Shown: one piece after another, positions 53,835 through 60,697 of the stretch | Layout: the number at the start of each line of letters is the position of its first letter | How positions within the stretch are numbered: the stretch's first letter is position 1 | Assembly: GCA_965229715.1 (NCBI GenBank) | Contig: CBDDJL010000002.1 | Span: forward strand, 1,426,001-1,490,000 | Reading direction: 5' to 3' | Origin: JAVJST01 sp965229715 | Lineage (GTDB): Bacteria; Pseudomonadota; Alphaproteobacteria; Rhodospirillales; Casp-alpha2 | DNA length: 64,000 nucleotides | Notes under the pieces: model-generated | The model's database searches: none | What the model was told of the DNA's origin: nothing | What the model saw: the letters and a program-made list of their open reading frames with translations, nothing else | Made by a program: the position numbers and the translations under genes

Positions 53835-55181
53835 ATGATGGCCGACGATCCGCATTCGATTCCCGATCCCAAGATCAATCCCGCCCGGCGGCCACCCTCC
53901 GACGGTCCGATGAAGCCCGACAACACGCCGGACTACGATGACCGGCTGGAGATCGGGCCGACCAGGTTGGCATTCGACGAATGGGCGGCGGCGGGTCTCG
54001 AGTGCCCCGATCTGCCCGCCATGCGGCAGTACCGGCTCGACCGGATCGTGAATGGGCTGGCGGCGCGCGGATACGCCGGCGTTTTGCTGTTCGATCCGCT
54101 ATCGATCCGCTACGCCACCGACACCACCCACATGCAACTCTGGAATGCGCATAACCCGTTCCGCGCCTGTCTGGTGACGGCAGATGGTTACATGGTGCTC
54201 TGGGAGTATGGCGGCTACGCCTACATGTCGGAGTATGCGCCGCTGGTGAGGGAAGTCCGCGCCGGCGCCTCTTTCTTCTATTTTGCGACCGGCCAGCGAA
54301 CCGAAGAGAAAGCCGAGGCCTTCGCCCATCAGATCGACGATCTGTTGCGCGAGCGTTGCGGCGGCAACCGTCGGCTCGCCGTCGACAAGATTCAGATCGA
54401 GGGTCTGCGTGCGCTCGACAAACTGAACATCGAGATCATGGACGGCGAGGAACTGATGGAGCGGACCCGCGCCATCAAGGGGCCGGACGAGATCAAGGCG
54501 ATGCGGTGCGCCGTTCACGCCTGCGAGGCATCCATTGCCGAGATGCGCGAGAAGACCGAACCGGGCATGACGGAAAACGATGTCTGGGCGGAACTGCACG
54601 CATCGAACATTCGCCGTGGCGGCGAATGGATCGAGACGCGAATCCTGTCGACCGGGCAACGCACCAATCCTTGGTTTCAGGAATGCGGCCCGCGCACGCT
54701 CCGGAACAACGAAATTCTCGCCTTCGATACCGATTTGATCGGTTGCTACGGCATGTGTACGGACATCTCGCGCACCTGGTTCATCGGCGACGGCAAGCCG
54801 ACCGACCGGCAGCGTATGATGCACGACATCGCGCACGAGCACATCATGACGAACATCGATCTCGTCAGACCGGGCGCGACATTCAAGGAACTGTGTCTCG
54901 GCGGTCACCATCTGCCCGACGAATACATACCGCAGCGTTACGGCTCCAAGATGCACGGCGTCGGTTTGTGCGACGAGTGGCCGGGCATCCGCCACCCGAT
55001 CGATTGGGAAGAGCGGGGCTACGAGGGCGTGCTCGAGCCCGGCATGATGCTCTGCGTCGAGGCCTATGTCGGCGAAGTCGGCGGACCCGACGGCATCAAA
55101 CTGGAGGATCAGGTCCTGGTCACGGAGGACGGTGTCGAGAATATGACAGCCTGCCCGTTCGACCCGCTTTTGACCGCCTGA
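53835..55181 (+). CDS. dddP: DddP-type DMSP lyase (M24 metallopeptidase family)
   Basis: The 448-residue product is an M24-family protein of the DddP group that cleaves dimethylsulfoniopropionate to DMS and acrylate. From memory of the Ruegeria lacuscaerulensis DddP structure, the metal ligands are Asp295, Asp297, Asp307, His371, Glu406 and Glu421 and the base is Asp377. The same residues occur here at Asp298, Asp300, Asp310, His374, Glu409, Glu424 and Asp380, a constant +3 offset. Shared stretches include MQLWNAHNPFRA and HGVGLCDEWP. The gene overlaps no neighbour and is 20 bases after the FAD/GcvT gene. Related M24 proteins with other substrates exist, so activity needs proof. Confidence 0.82.
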   Translation: MMADDPHSIPDPKINPARRPPSDGPMKPDNTPDYDDRLEIGPTRLAFDEWAAAGLECPDLPAMRQYRLDRIVNGLAARGYAGVLLFDPLSIRYATDTTHMQLWNAHNPFRACLVTADGYMVLWEYGGYAYMSEYAPLVREVRAGASFFYFATGQRTEEKAEAFAHQIDDLLRERCGGNRRLAVDKIQIEGLRALDKLNIEIMDGEELMERTRAIKGPDEIKAMRCAVHACEASIAEMREKTEPGMTENDVWAELHASNIRRGGEWIETRILSTGQRTNPWFQECGPRTLRNNEILAFDTDLIGCYGMCTDISRTWFIGDGKPTDRQRMMHDIAHEHIMTNIDLVRPGATFKELCLGGHHLPDEYIPQRYGSKMHGVGLCDEWPGIRHPIDWEERGYEGVLEPGMMLCVEAYVGEVGGPDGIKLEDQVLVTEDGVENMTACPFDPLLTA

Positions 55182-55282
55182 TCCGCCTTTTGCAGTCGAA
55201 CTTCACAAGAAAAACATTGCTCTGCGGCCCGTTTTTGCGTCTAGATACGTAAATATACGAATAATAAATTACCTATAGAGCG

Positions 55283-56020
55283 ATGGCCGAAAAAAAGACA
55301 CCGGCGCCGGCACCGACCGATTTTCGCGAACATCTACGTGATTTTGCCCACGAAATCGGCACGCCGCTGAACGCAATGATGGGTTACTCCCAAATGACTC
55401 GGATTGAGCTTGCGGGTGACCGTGACCTCGCAAAAATCGGTAAATACAATGCAGTCATTGAGGAGGCGACCCGCCGGCTGCTTCGCATCTGCGAGCGCGT
55501 CCTCGACGATGCGGTTTCGGGCGAGCACAAGGTGGTGAAAACGCCCGTCGACATGACCGGCGTCGCTGCTGGCGTGATCGAGACGTTCGAAGAGATGGCC
55601 CACGAGCGGGGCATCAAGATGCTCATGGAGTTTGCCGACGACTTTCCGATGCTTGAGACCGATCCGGTTCTCATAGAGCAGGTCCTGACCAATCTTGTCA
55701 GTAACGCCATCAAGTTCACCCCAAGAGGCGGGTCGATTACGATCAGGGGTGAACTCGATCCAATGAACAATGCGATGATTTTGTTGGTGCGCGATACCGG
55801 TTCGGGCATTCCGGCCGATTTGATGCTCAAGATCAGAAACGGCGATACCGTGTCGACAGACGGTGAGCACGGCGACAAAAGCTGGGGACGCGGTTTGCAG
55901 ATCGCCAGACGTATTTGCGATCGCCTGGGGGCAGAGCTTGTCTTTGCGCCTGCAGACAATGGCGGCACGGTCGTTCGGATATGCCTTCCTGTCGCAGACG
56001 AATCATCTCCCGCATCATAG
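55283..56020 (+). CDS. Small soluble histidine kinase
   Basis: The 245-residue product has only a HisKA-like dimerisation part with the phosphoacceptor His23 (HEIGTPLNAMMGY) and a HATPase domain with an N-box EQVLTNLVSNAIKFT, DTGSGIP and WGRGLQIARRI. It has no sensor, PAS or membrane segment, unlike most histidine kinases, so it must receive its signal from a partner protein. No response regulator is adjacent. The upstream 100 bases are AT-rich, and the downstream gene is 103 bases away. Confidence 0.85.
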   Translation: MAEKKTPAPAPTDFREHLRDFAHEIGTPLNAMMGYSQMTRIELAGDRDLAKIGKYNAVIEEATRRLLRICERVLDDAVSGEHKVVKTPVDMTGVAAGVIETFEEMAHERGIKMLMEFADDFPMLETDPVLIEQVLTNLVSNAIKFTPRGGSITIRGELDPMNNAMILLVRDTGSGIPADLMLKIRNGDTVSTDGEHGDKSWGRGLQIARRICDRLGAELVFAPADNGGTVVRICLPVADESSPAS

Positions 56021-56123
56021 ATGCGTCCCATTTTATGAGCGACCGTGGATTGTCTGGTCTGTCGGGTTGGTGAATAGTGTCGGCCGGGGCAATCGCCCGA
56101 TCGCCGTATTCAGGGAAACTGTC

Positions 56124-57632
56124 GTGACCCGTATCGCCGTCGCCGGCTTTCAGCATGAAACCAATACTTTCGGCGCGACGTTGGCGTCGTTTACGGAGTT
56201 TGAAATCGCCGATGCGTGGCCGCCGATGCTGTTGGGCGATGACGTGCTCGCCGGCACCGCGGGGATCAATCTGCCGATGGCGGGATTCGCTGCTGCCGCT
56301 ACGGGTGCCGGTCATGACCTGGTTCCCGTCGTCTGGTGTTCTGCCGAGCCGTCGTCCTATGTCACCGACGACGCCTTCGAGCGTATTTCCGGTATCATCA
56401 TCGACGGCATCCGTGACGCTGGCGAGATTGACGGCGTCTACCTCGACCTTCACGGTGCGATGGTGACGCAGTCCTGCGAGGACGGTGAGGGGGAACTGCT
56501 TGCCCGTATTCGCGCGGCTGTCGGACCGGATCTGCCCGTTGTCGCCAGCCTGGATCTGCACGCCAATGTCACCGAGGCGATGGTCATGAATGCGTCTGCG
56601 CTGACCATATTTCGGACCTATCCGCATATCGATATGGATGAAACCGGGGCGCGTGCCTTGCCGGTGCTCGAACACCTGATCGCCGGGCGGCCGTTGTTCA
56701 AGGCCTGGCGGCAGGCGAATTTTCTCGTGCCGCTGCAGGCGCAGTACACCAAGGCTGAACCGTGCCGCGAGCTTTATGCCCGTCTCTCGGGGACGGATTG
56801 TGCGGACTGCCTGACGGCGGATATCGCCATGGGTTTCCCGGCTGCCGATATCCGCGACGCCGGCGTCGCCTGTATCGCTTATGCCGCGGATGCGGCGGCG
56901 GCCGAAGCGACGGTGGATCGCCTATCGAACGCCATCGACGCGGCGGAGGGTACGTTCGATACGACCATGCTGCCGGCCGACGAGGCGGTCGCCGAAGCGA
57001 TGGCGGAAGATACTGGACCTGTGATCATTGCCGACGCCCAGGACAATCCCGGCGCCGGTGCGACATCGGATTCGACGGGCCTTCTGTCGGCACTCGTCGA
57101 GGCGGGCGCACGAGGCGCCGTCGTCGGCCTGCTCGACGATCCCACGAGTGCAACCGCGGCCCATGAGGCCGGTGTCGGCGCCGAAATCGATCTCGCCCTC
57201 GGTGGAAAGTCCGGATTGCCCGGCCAGATATCCTATGATGCCCGCTTTCGCGTCGAGGCTCTCGGCGACGGGCGCTTTGCGTTCACCGGCGAAATGTACA
57301 GGGGGGCGCAGGCGGAGCTCGGTCCAGTGGCGCTGCTTCGGGTCGTCGCGGACAGTAGCGATTCCGAAACGGATATCAGGGTTGTCGTCGGCTCGCACCG
57401 GTGCCAATGCCTCGATCAGGCGATCTTCCGTCATGTCGGGGTCGAGCCGACCGAGCAGCACATACTGGTGGTCAAGAGTTCGGTGCACTTCCGCGCGGAT
57501 TTCGAACCTATCGCATCCCGAATCATCGTCGCCGAGGCGCCCGGAGCGCACCCTTGCAGGCTCGAAACGGTCGACTACAGGAATTTGCGAAAGGGTGTCC
57601 GCCGGATGCCGATGGGACCCGTTCTCGATTAA
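56124..57632 (+). CDS. M81-family (MlrC-like) metallopeptidase
   Basis: The 502-residue product starts at GTG 56124 with CAGGGA upstream (VTRIAVAGF). It has the family metal motifs HETNTF near the N terminus, DLHGAMV in the first domain and SLDLHANVT in the second, and the long C-terminal MlrC region with ADAQDNPGAGATSDS. M81 proteins are relatives of the microcystin-degrading MlrC, but most act on unknown peptides or amides. No microcystin-degradation neighbours are seen. The gene is on the plus strand between the kinase and a proline-rich small protein. Confidence 0.85.
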   Translation: MTRIAVAGFQHETNTFGATLASFTEFEIADAWPPMLLGDDVLAGTAGINLPMAGFAAAATGAGHDLVPVVWCSAEPSSYVTDDAFERISGIIIDGIRDAGEIDGVYLDLHGAMVTQSCEDGEGELLARIRAAVGPDLPVVASLDLHANVTEAMVMNASALTIFRTYPHIDMDETGARALPVLEHLIAGRPLFKAWRQANFLVPLQAQYTKAEPCRELYARLSGTDCADCLTADIAMGFPAADIRDAGVACIAYAADAAAAEATVDRLSNAIDAAEGTFDTTMLPADEAVAEAMAEDTGPVIIADAQDNPGAGATSDSTGLLSALVEAGARGAVVGLLDDPTSATAAHEAGVGAEIDLALGGKSGLPGQISYDARFRVEALGDGRFAFTGEMYRGAQAELGPVALLRVVADSSDSETDIRVVVGSHRCQCLDQAIFRHVGVEPTEQHILVVKSSVHFRADFEPIASRIIVAEAPGAHPCRLETVDYRNLRKGVRRMPMGPVLD

Positions 57633-57676
57633 GGCGGATTTGCAGGCGGCTATCTCACCCTCTACACTGTTGACCG

Positions 57677-57862
57677 ATGAGACAGTTCGTTGCCCCGCCG
57701 AAACCGCCGCCGGAAAAGCCACCGGAACCCATTCCCGAAGAACCGCCGTTCGAAGATCCGGGGTTCCCGCCGATCGAGGATCCGCCGCCGGGCGATCCCG
57801 ATATGCCGCCGGTCGAAGAGCCGCCGATTCAGGAACCGCCGCCCGGCATGTCATCGATTTAG
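57677..57862 (+). CDS. Proline-rich acidic small protein
   Basis: The 61-residue predicted product is almost entirely Pro, Glu and Asp, with repeated PPIEDPPPG and PPVEEPPIQEPPP units, no hydrophobic segment and a net negative charge. Only a weak ribosome-binding site is visible. It lies between the M81 gene and the convergent dioxygenase, which it overlaps by 4 bases. Low-complexity frames can arise by chance in GC-rich DNA, so this may not be translated; similar proline-rich micro-ORFs do occur in alphaproteobacteria. Function unknown. Confidence 0.4.
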   Translation: MRQFVAPPKPPPEKPPEPIPEEPPFEDPGFPPIEDPPPGDPDMPPVEEPPIQEPPPGMSSI

Positions 57863-58911
57863 GCTGCGTCGAGCGGCACCTGAAACTGCGTTCCGGGCAC
57901 GACGATACCGCCGCGATTGCCGGGCGTGGTCGATCCGAAACGCTCGGCGAAGATGTCGGGCAGGGCTCTGTCCTCGGGAACCGAAAGCCACAAACGGAGT
58001 AAGTGACGGCGTTTCTCGGGCTCCTCCCAATCCACGAAGCCTGTCCGGTCGTGCAGCATCGTGTGATTGTGCACGAACTGCATGTCGCCGGGCCGTAACC
58101 GCATGGAAACGTTCAATGCGGGGTCGTTGGCCATATCGTCGAACAGGTCGAGCGCTGCCCGATAGGCATCGGTCAGACGTGGCGCATCCGGGAAACGCTG
58201 GGCGCTCTCGATGTACTGACGCTGGTACATGACCGTGAGCGCGCCTTGGTGCCACGAGAACACCGGGATCATGTAATAGGGATCGGCGCCCGCCGGCACC
58301 TCGCCCCGCCGATCGGTAGCGACCTGCTTCATGAGTTCCGCGAGTAGATCGGGCCGTCGCGCATGCATCTCGTTGAAGATGGAGACACCCGAGACCAGCA
58401 GGCTGTCGCCACCCTCGCGCGCCTCATTGAGGCACAGCAGGCCAACCACATCGGCCGAATCGGTATGGAACGTCTGGCGTTCGGACGTCTGGTAGATCCG
58501 AACATTGGGGTCCGCGCTGGCCAACCCAAGATCCTTCACGTGGCCGAGGAGGTGACCCTTGGCGTTCTGGGATCGGACACGGCCGATGTGCGCGCCGAAA
58601 CCGAGAAATGCGGCGGCGGCTTTCTCTCGCGGCCAGCCGGATACGTCGAGGCCGCTCAGCAGCCGAAAACCCTGTCCGGCGGTCAGTTCGGTGCGGATGG
58701 TATCGAGTAGGTCCGCCGTTCCGGGCAACGGGAATCCGGCCGCGTCGATTTCCGACAACGGCCGCCCCGATGCCAGCCAGGCATCCGCCGCGTTGCCGAT
58801 CTCGGCGGCCTGCTCCGGCGACAGGGTCAGATGCCATGCGCCGGGATTGGCACGCAGTTCGTCGCCGGTCCATGCGGCGGGGTGGTCCTGATACGGCGGC
58901 AAATTCGTCAC
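57859..58911 (-). CDS. TauD/TfdA-family Fe(II)/2-oxoglutarate dioxygenase
   Basis: The 350-residue product has the iron-binding HTD at 149-151 (RQTFHTDSADVVG) and the C-terminal FVHNHTMLHDRTGF with the distal His at about 287, plus an arginine at 306 in RHLLRLWLS that would bind 2-oxoglutarate. Members hydroxylate taurine, gamma-butyrobetaine, 2,4-D and other substrates. No transporter or regulator is adjacent, so the substrate is open. The start ATG at 58911 lies in a 250-base intergenic region. Confidence 0.85.
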   Translation of the reverse strand: MTNLPPYQDHPAAWTGDELRANPGAWHLTLSPEQAAEIGNAADAWLASGRPLSEIDAAGFPLPGTADLLDTIRTELTAGQGFRLLSGLDVSGWPREKAAAAFLGFGAHIGRVRSQNAKGHLLGHVKDLGLASADPNVRIYQTSERQTFHTDSADVVGLLCLNEAREGGDSLLVSGVSIFNEMHARRPDLLAELMKQVATDRRGEVPAGADPYYMIPVFSWHQGALTVMYQRQYIESAQRFPDAPRLTDAYRAALDLFDDMANDPALNVSMRLRPGDMQFVHNHTMLHDRTGFVDWEEPEKRRHLLRLWLSVPEDRALPDIFAERFGSTTPGNRGGIVVPGTQFQVPLDAA

Positions 58912-59041
58912 GATCGTTGCTTTTCCAGCCGGGTCGGTGCGCCGCGAAGCTGGCGCATACCCGGCAATTTTGTCTCATTCAAGCGGGCAGGTCAGGCAAT
59001 TCTTGCTCTGACAGAGACGAATCGTCGCGTTCGGTGAACGC

Positions 59042-59057
59042 GACTTGTCCACAAGTC
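59042..59057. promoter_or_regulatory. Palindrome with a DnaA-box-like core
   Basis: GACTTGT-CC-ACAAGTC is a perfect 7-base inverted repeat with a 2-base centre, about 100 bases before the 55-residue gene. The core TTGTCCACA differs from the DnaA box TTATCCACA at one position. It may be an operator, or a DnaA-type site, or coincidence. Confidence 0.35.
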
Positions 59058-59159
59058 ACTGATTCTTGTTAAGAAATTTTTTACCGTGATTTCCGAGAGT
59101 CTGGCGCGCCTCTTGCAGCGGAAGTCTTCGATAGATTTATCAGCCAACGGAGACCCTCT

Positions 59160-59327
59160 ATGCAGAACAGTCCTTATCTCGATCTCGACCGCGACCTCGA
59201 AGTCCTGGAAGAGATTGTCGCCTGCCGCGAAGCCGAGCGCCGCGAGAAGCCCGAGCCGCCGCAGGTTTTGCTGGAAGAGGATATCTGGAAGCCGGTCTAC
59301 CCGGCACCGGTCGAGTCGAAGCGCTGA
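59160..59327 (+). CDS. Small acidic protein of 55 residues, unknown function
   Basis: The ATG at 59160 has GGAGA 6 bases upstream and the frame runs to TGA at 59327. The 55-residue product is soluble, with an acidic first half (SPYLDLDRDLEVLEEIVACREAE...) that should form an amphipathic helix and a Pro-rich tail (WKPVYPAPVESK). It has no recognisable domain. The preceding 248 bases contain no other gene, so the small gene has its own promoter region. It ends 48 bases before the left att-like repeat, so it is outside the integrated element. Short size means coding status rests on the ribosome site and codon pattern. Confidence 0.55.
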   Translation: MQNSPYLDLDRDLEVLEEIVACREAERREKPEPPQVLLEEDIWKPVYPAPVESKR

Positions 59328-59375
59328 CCGGCCAGATCCGGCAAACTTGCGAAAGACGAAGGCGGGCGGAAAAAC

Positions 59376-59422
59376 TGGTCGGAGTGAGTGGATTCGAACC
59401 ACCGACCCCTGCCTCCCGAAGA
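59376..59422. repeat. attL-like copy of the tRNA-Pro 3' end
   Basis: These 47 bases are identical to 60537-60583 and run from the CCA end through the T-arm to the anticodon loop of tRNA-Pro, with identity ending right in the anticodon stem. No matching tRNA 5' half follows, so this is a displaced fragment and not a gene. Confidence 0.85.
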
Positions 59423-59436
59423 TCAATTAAGTCCTT

Positions 59437-59453
59437 GTAAATGAACAATTTAC
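59437..59453. promoter_or_regulatory. Inverted repeat in front of the integrase remnant
   Basis: GTAAAT-GAACA-ATTTAC is a perfect 6-base inverted repeat with a 5-base centre, between attL and the integrase ATG. It could be an integrase core- or arm-type binding site or an operator for the integrase gene. Confidence 0.35.
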
Positions 59454-59465
59454 GAGGGCAACACG

Positions 59466-59978
59466 ATGGCTTCCTACCGCAAACTACCCAGTGGCTTGTG
59501 GAATGTCCAACTGCGTCTAAAAGGACACCAAAACCAGTCGGCATCATTCGAAACGAAGCCCCAGGCTGAAGGTTGGGCCAGGGAGAGGCTTCTTGAAATC
59601 AAGCGGGATTTGCCTGCCGAGACTCTCTATGAGCTTGGCCACAAATACTGCGTCATTGGCATGAACGGTAAATCGTCTCAGCGGGAAACCATCGCCCAGT
59701 TGGGTCGAGTGTGCCGTACGTTCGACGAGCTTTCGCTTCCATCCGAGATAGACGGGATAGCGCGAGAGCATATCAACACATACAGGGTTCATCGCCTTCA
59801 ACACGTAGCACCGGCAACGTGTCGCAAAGAACTGATGCTAATTGCCCGTAGTATAGAGGATGGTCTTGAGATCAGGAGAACGAAAGAAAGATTAGCTCAT
59901 AGCGAAGCACCTGCGGAGCAGTTGTGCGAGCATGACGCGCCTCCCGGCAATTTTAGGGAGATAAAGAGAAATTCCTAG
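59466..59978 (+). pseudogene. Truncated tyrosine integrase (N-terminal part)
   Basis: The 170-residue frame begins MASYRKLPSGLWNVQLRLKG, an N-terminal arm-binding beta-sheet domain, and continues with a SAM-like core-binding region (DGIAREHINTYRVHRLQ, ATCRKELMLIARSIEDG). After about residue 145 the similarity to integrases fades and the catalytic domain with R-H-R-Y is absent. The frame ends at 59978 and no continuation is visible in the other frames. GAGGG precedes the ATG. Its location directly inside attL is where tRNA-island integrases normally lie, so this is the relic of the enzyme that inserted the element. Confidence 0.7.
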
Positions 59979-60264
59979 GCTGTATCGGCAGTATTTCTAT
60001 GAAATATTATTATAGATCAATATCTTAGTTTTATTGCGTTTAGAAATTTGTTCTCCGACATATTAAGTATCGAAACAACCCTGGTATCGTGTCTCAGATT
60101 GAGGGGTGGATCGGTTCTATAGTCCCCACTTCGTAGTTTTGGTGAGAAAATGAGGAGCTGGATTGCATACTACAGAAGACCCCCTTGCCCCCTGCATACC
60201 CCCCAGAGAATACTGGCTATTTTTTCGGGTCAATGGCGGTCCAAATCCTGACCGCAGTCCCTCC

Positions 60265-60276
60265 AAGACAGTGCTC
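60265..60276. repeat. 12-base match to the tRNA-Pro anticodon stem region
   Basis: AAGACAGTGCTC is identical to 60580-60591 in the intact tRNA gene, spanning the point where the 47-base repeat ends. It could be a secondary attachment site or a scar of an older recombination. A 12-base match alone could be chance. Confidence 0.35.
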
Positions 60277-60368
60277 AAGCCCACTGTTTCAAGGGGTTAA
60301 CTAAGGCGTTCACAATAACCCCATGTGAATGAGCATCCCGACATCAGTTGCCGATAGGCGTCAGGTCT

Positions 60369-60442
60369 CGGAGTGACTCAGCCGGGTAGAGCGACAGTGG
60401 TGCCGACAGGCACTAACGACTGTCTTCCGCAGGGGATTCCAC
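60369..60442 (+). pseudogene. Rearranged tRNA-Pro-like sequence
   Basis: On the plus strand CGGAGTG, CTCAGCC and GGTAGAGC follow in the same order as in the 5' half of tRNA-Pro (22 matching bases), then a 26-base insert (60393-60418), then ACTGTCTTC and GCAGGGG matching the anticodon stem and beyond, then ATTCCAC resembling the T-arm end. The insert forms its own hairpin GTGCC-GACA-GGCAC. It lacks a proper T-arm and acceptor 3' strand, so it cannot be a working tRNA. It is in inverted orientation to the real gene. Confidence 0.5.
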
Positions 60443-60536
60443 CAGCCAGTGTGAACGAGGGCGAAATTTGTGAACGGCTCACTGTTGCCGTGAGTCGGGG
60501 AACCGTCTAGAATCTATTTGGAAACAAGGATTTAGT

Positions 60537-60583
60537 TGGTCGGAGTGAGTGGATTCGAACCACCGACCCCTGCCTCCCGAAGA
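60537..60583. repeat. attR-like copy (3' end of the intact tRNA-Pro gene)
   Basis: The 47 bases identical to 59376-59422, here part of the intact tRNA. After integration this end of the element restored the tRNA 3' half. Confidence 0.85.
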
Positions 60584-60613
60584 CAGTGCTCTACCAGGCT
60601 GAGCTACACTCCG
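60537..60613 (-). tRNA. tRNA-Pro (anticodon CGG)
   Basis: The minus strand folds as a complete cloverleaf: acceptor CGGAGTG/CACTCCG, D-arm GCTC/GAGC, anticodon stem CTGTC/GGCAG with loop TTCGGGA (anticodon CGG), T-stem GGTGG/CCACT with TTCGAAT loop, discriminator A and an encoded CCA end. It decodes CCG proline codons, which a UGG tRNA could also read, so it is a tolerant insertion site. Its 3' 47 bases are duplicated at 59376. Confidence 0.95.
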
Positions 60614-60697
60614 ACCGATGGACGCCGGGTTATAGCGCTCCGGCTTCCCGCCCGCAAGGCCTGCAGTTCGGCAAAATCGCCAACCTTCGTTACGGCT

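Larger units (their letters stand above)
59979..60536. other. Non-coding interior of the element remnant
   Basis: No convincing gene is seen in these 558 bases. The first part (to about 60180) is AT-rich. The second part contains several stems: CAGTG/CACTG near 60269-60285, GGGGTTA/TAACCCC at 60293-60322 competing with TTCACA/TGTGAA at 60309-60329, GTGCC/GGCAC at 60401-60413 and a CTCAC/GTGAG stem near 60480. It also holds the tRNA-Pro-like sequence listed separately. It may be the remains of element DNA or a structured RNA. Confidence 0.5.
59376..60583. mobile_element. Collapsed integrative element in tRNA-Pro(CGG)
   Basis: A 47-base direct repeat at 59376-59422 and 60537-60583 bounds the region; the right copy is the 3' 47 bases of the intact tRNA-Pro gene, the left copy the displaced original end. 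A truncated integrase lies just inside the left repeat. The interior after the integrase is AT-richer than the flanks. This is the layout of an integrative island that used a tRNA 3' end as attachment site and later lost nearly all cargo. Total about 1.2 kb. Confidence 0.8.

Noticed and set aside
56922..57854. Minus-strand frame across the M81 gene and the proline-rich region
   Set aside because: No family motif seen; overlaps a gene with clear metal-binding motifs.
60369..60442. Second functional tRNA gene
   Set aside because: Despite good similarity to the 5' half of tRNA-Pro, it has a 26-base insert before the anticodon arm and lacks a matching acceptor 3' strand and T-arm.
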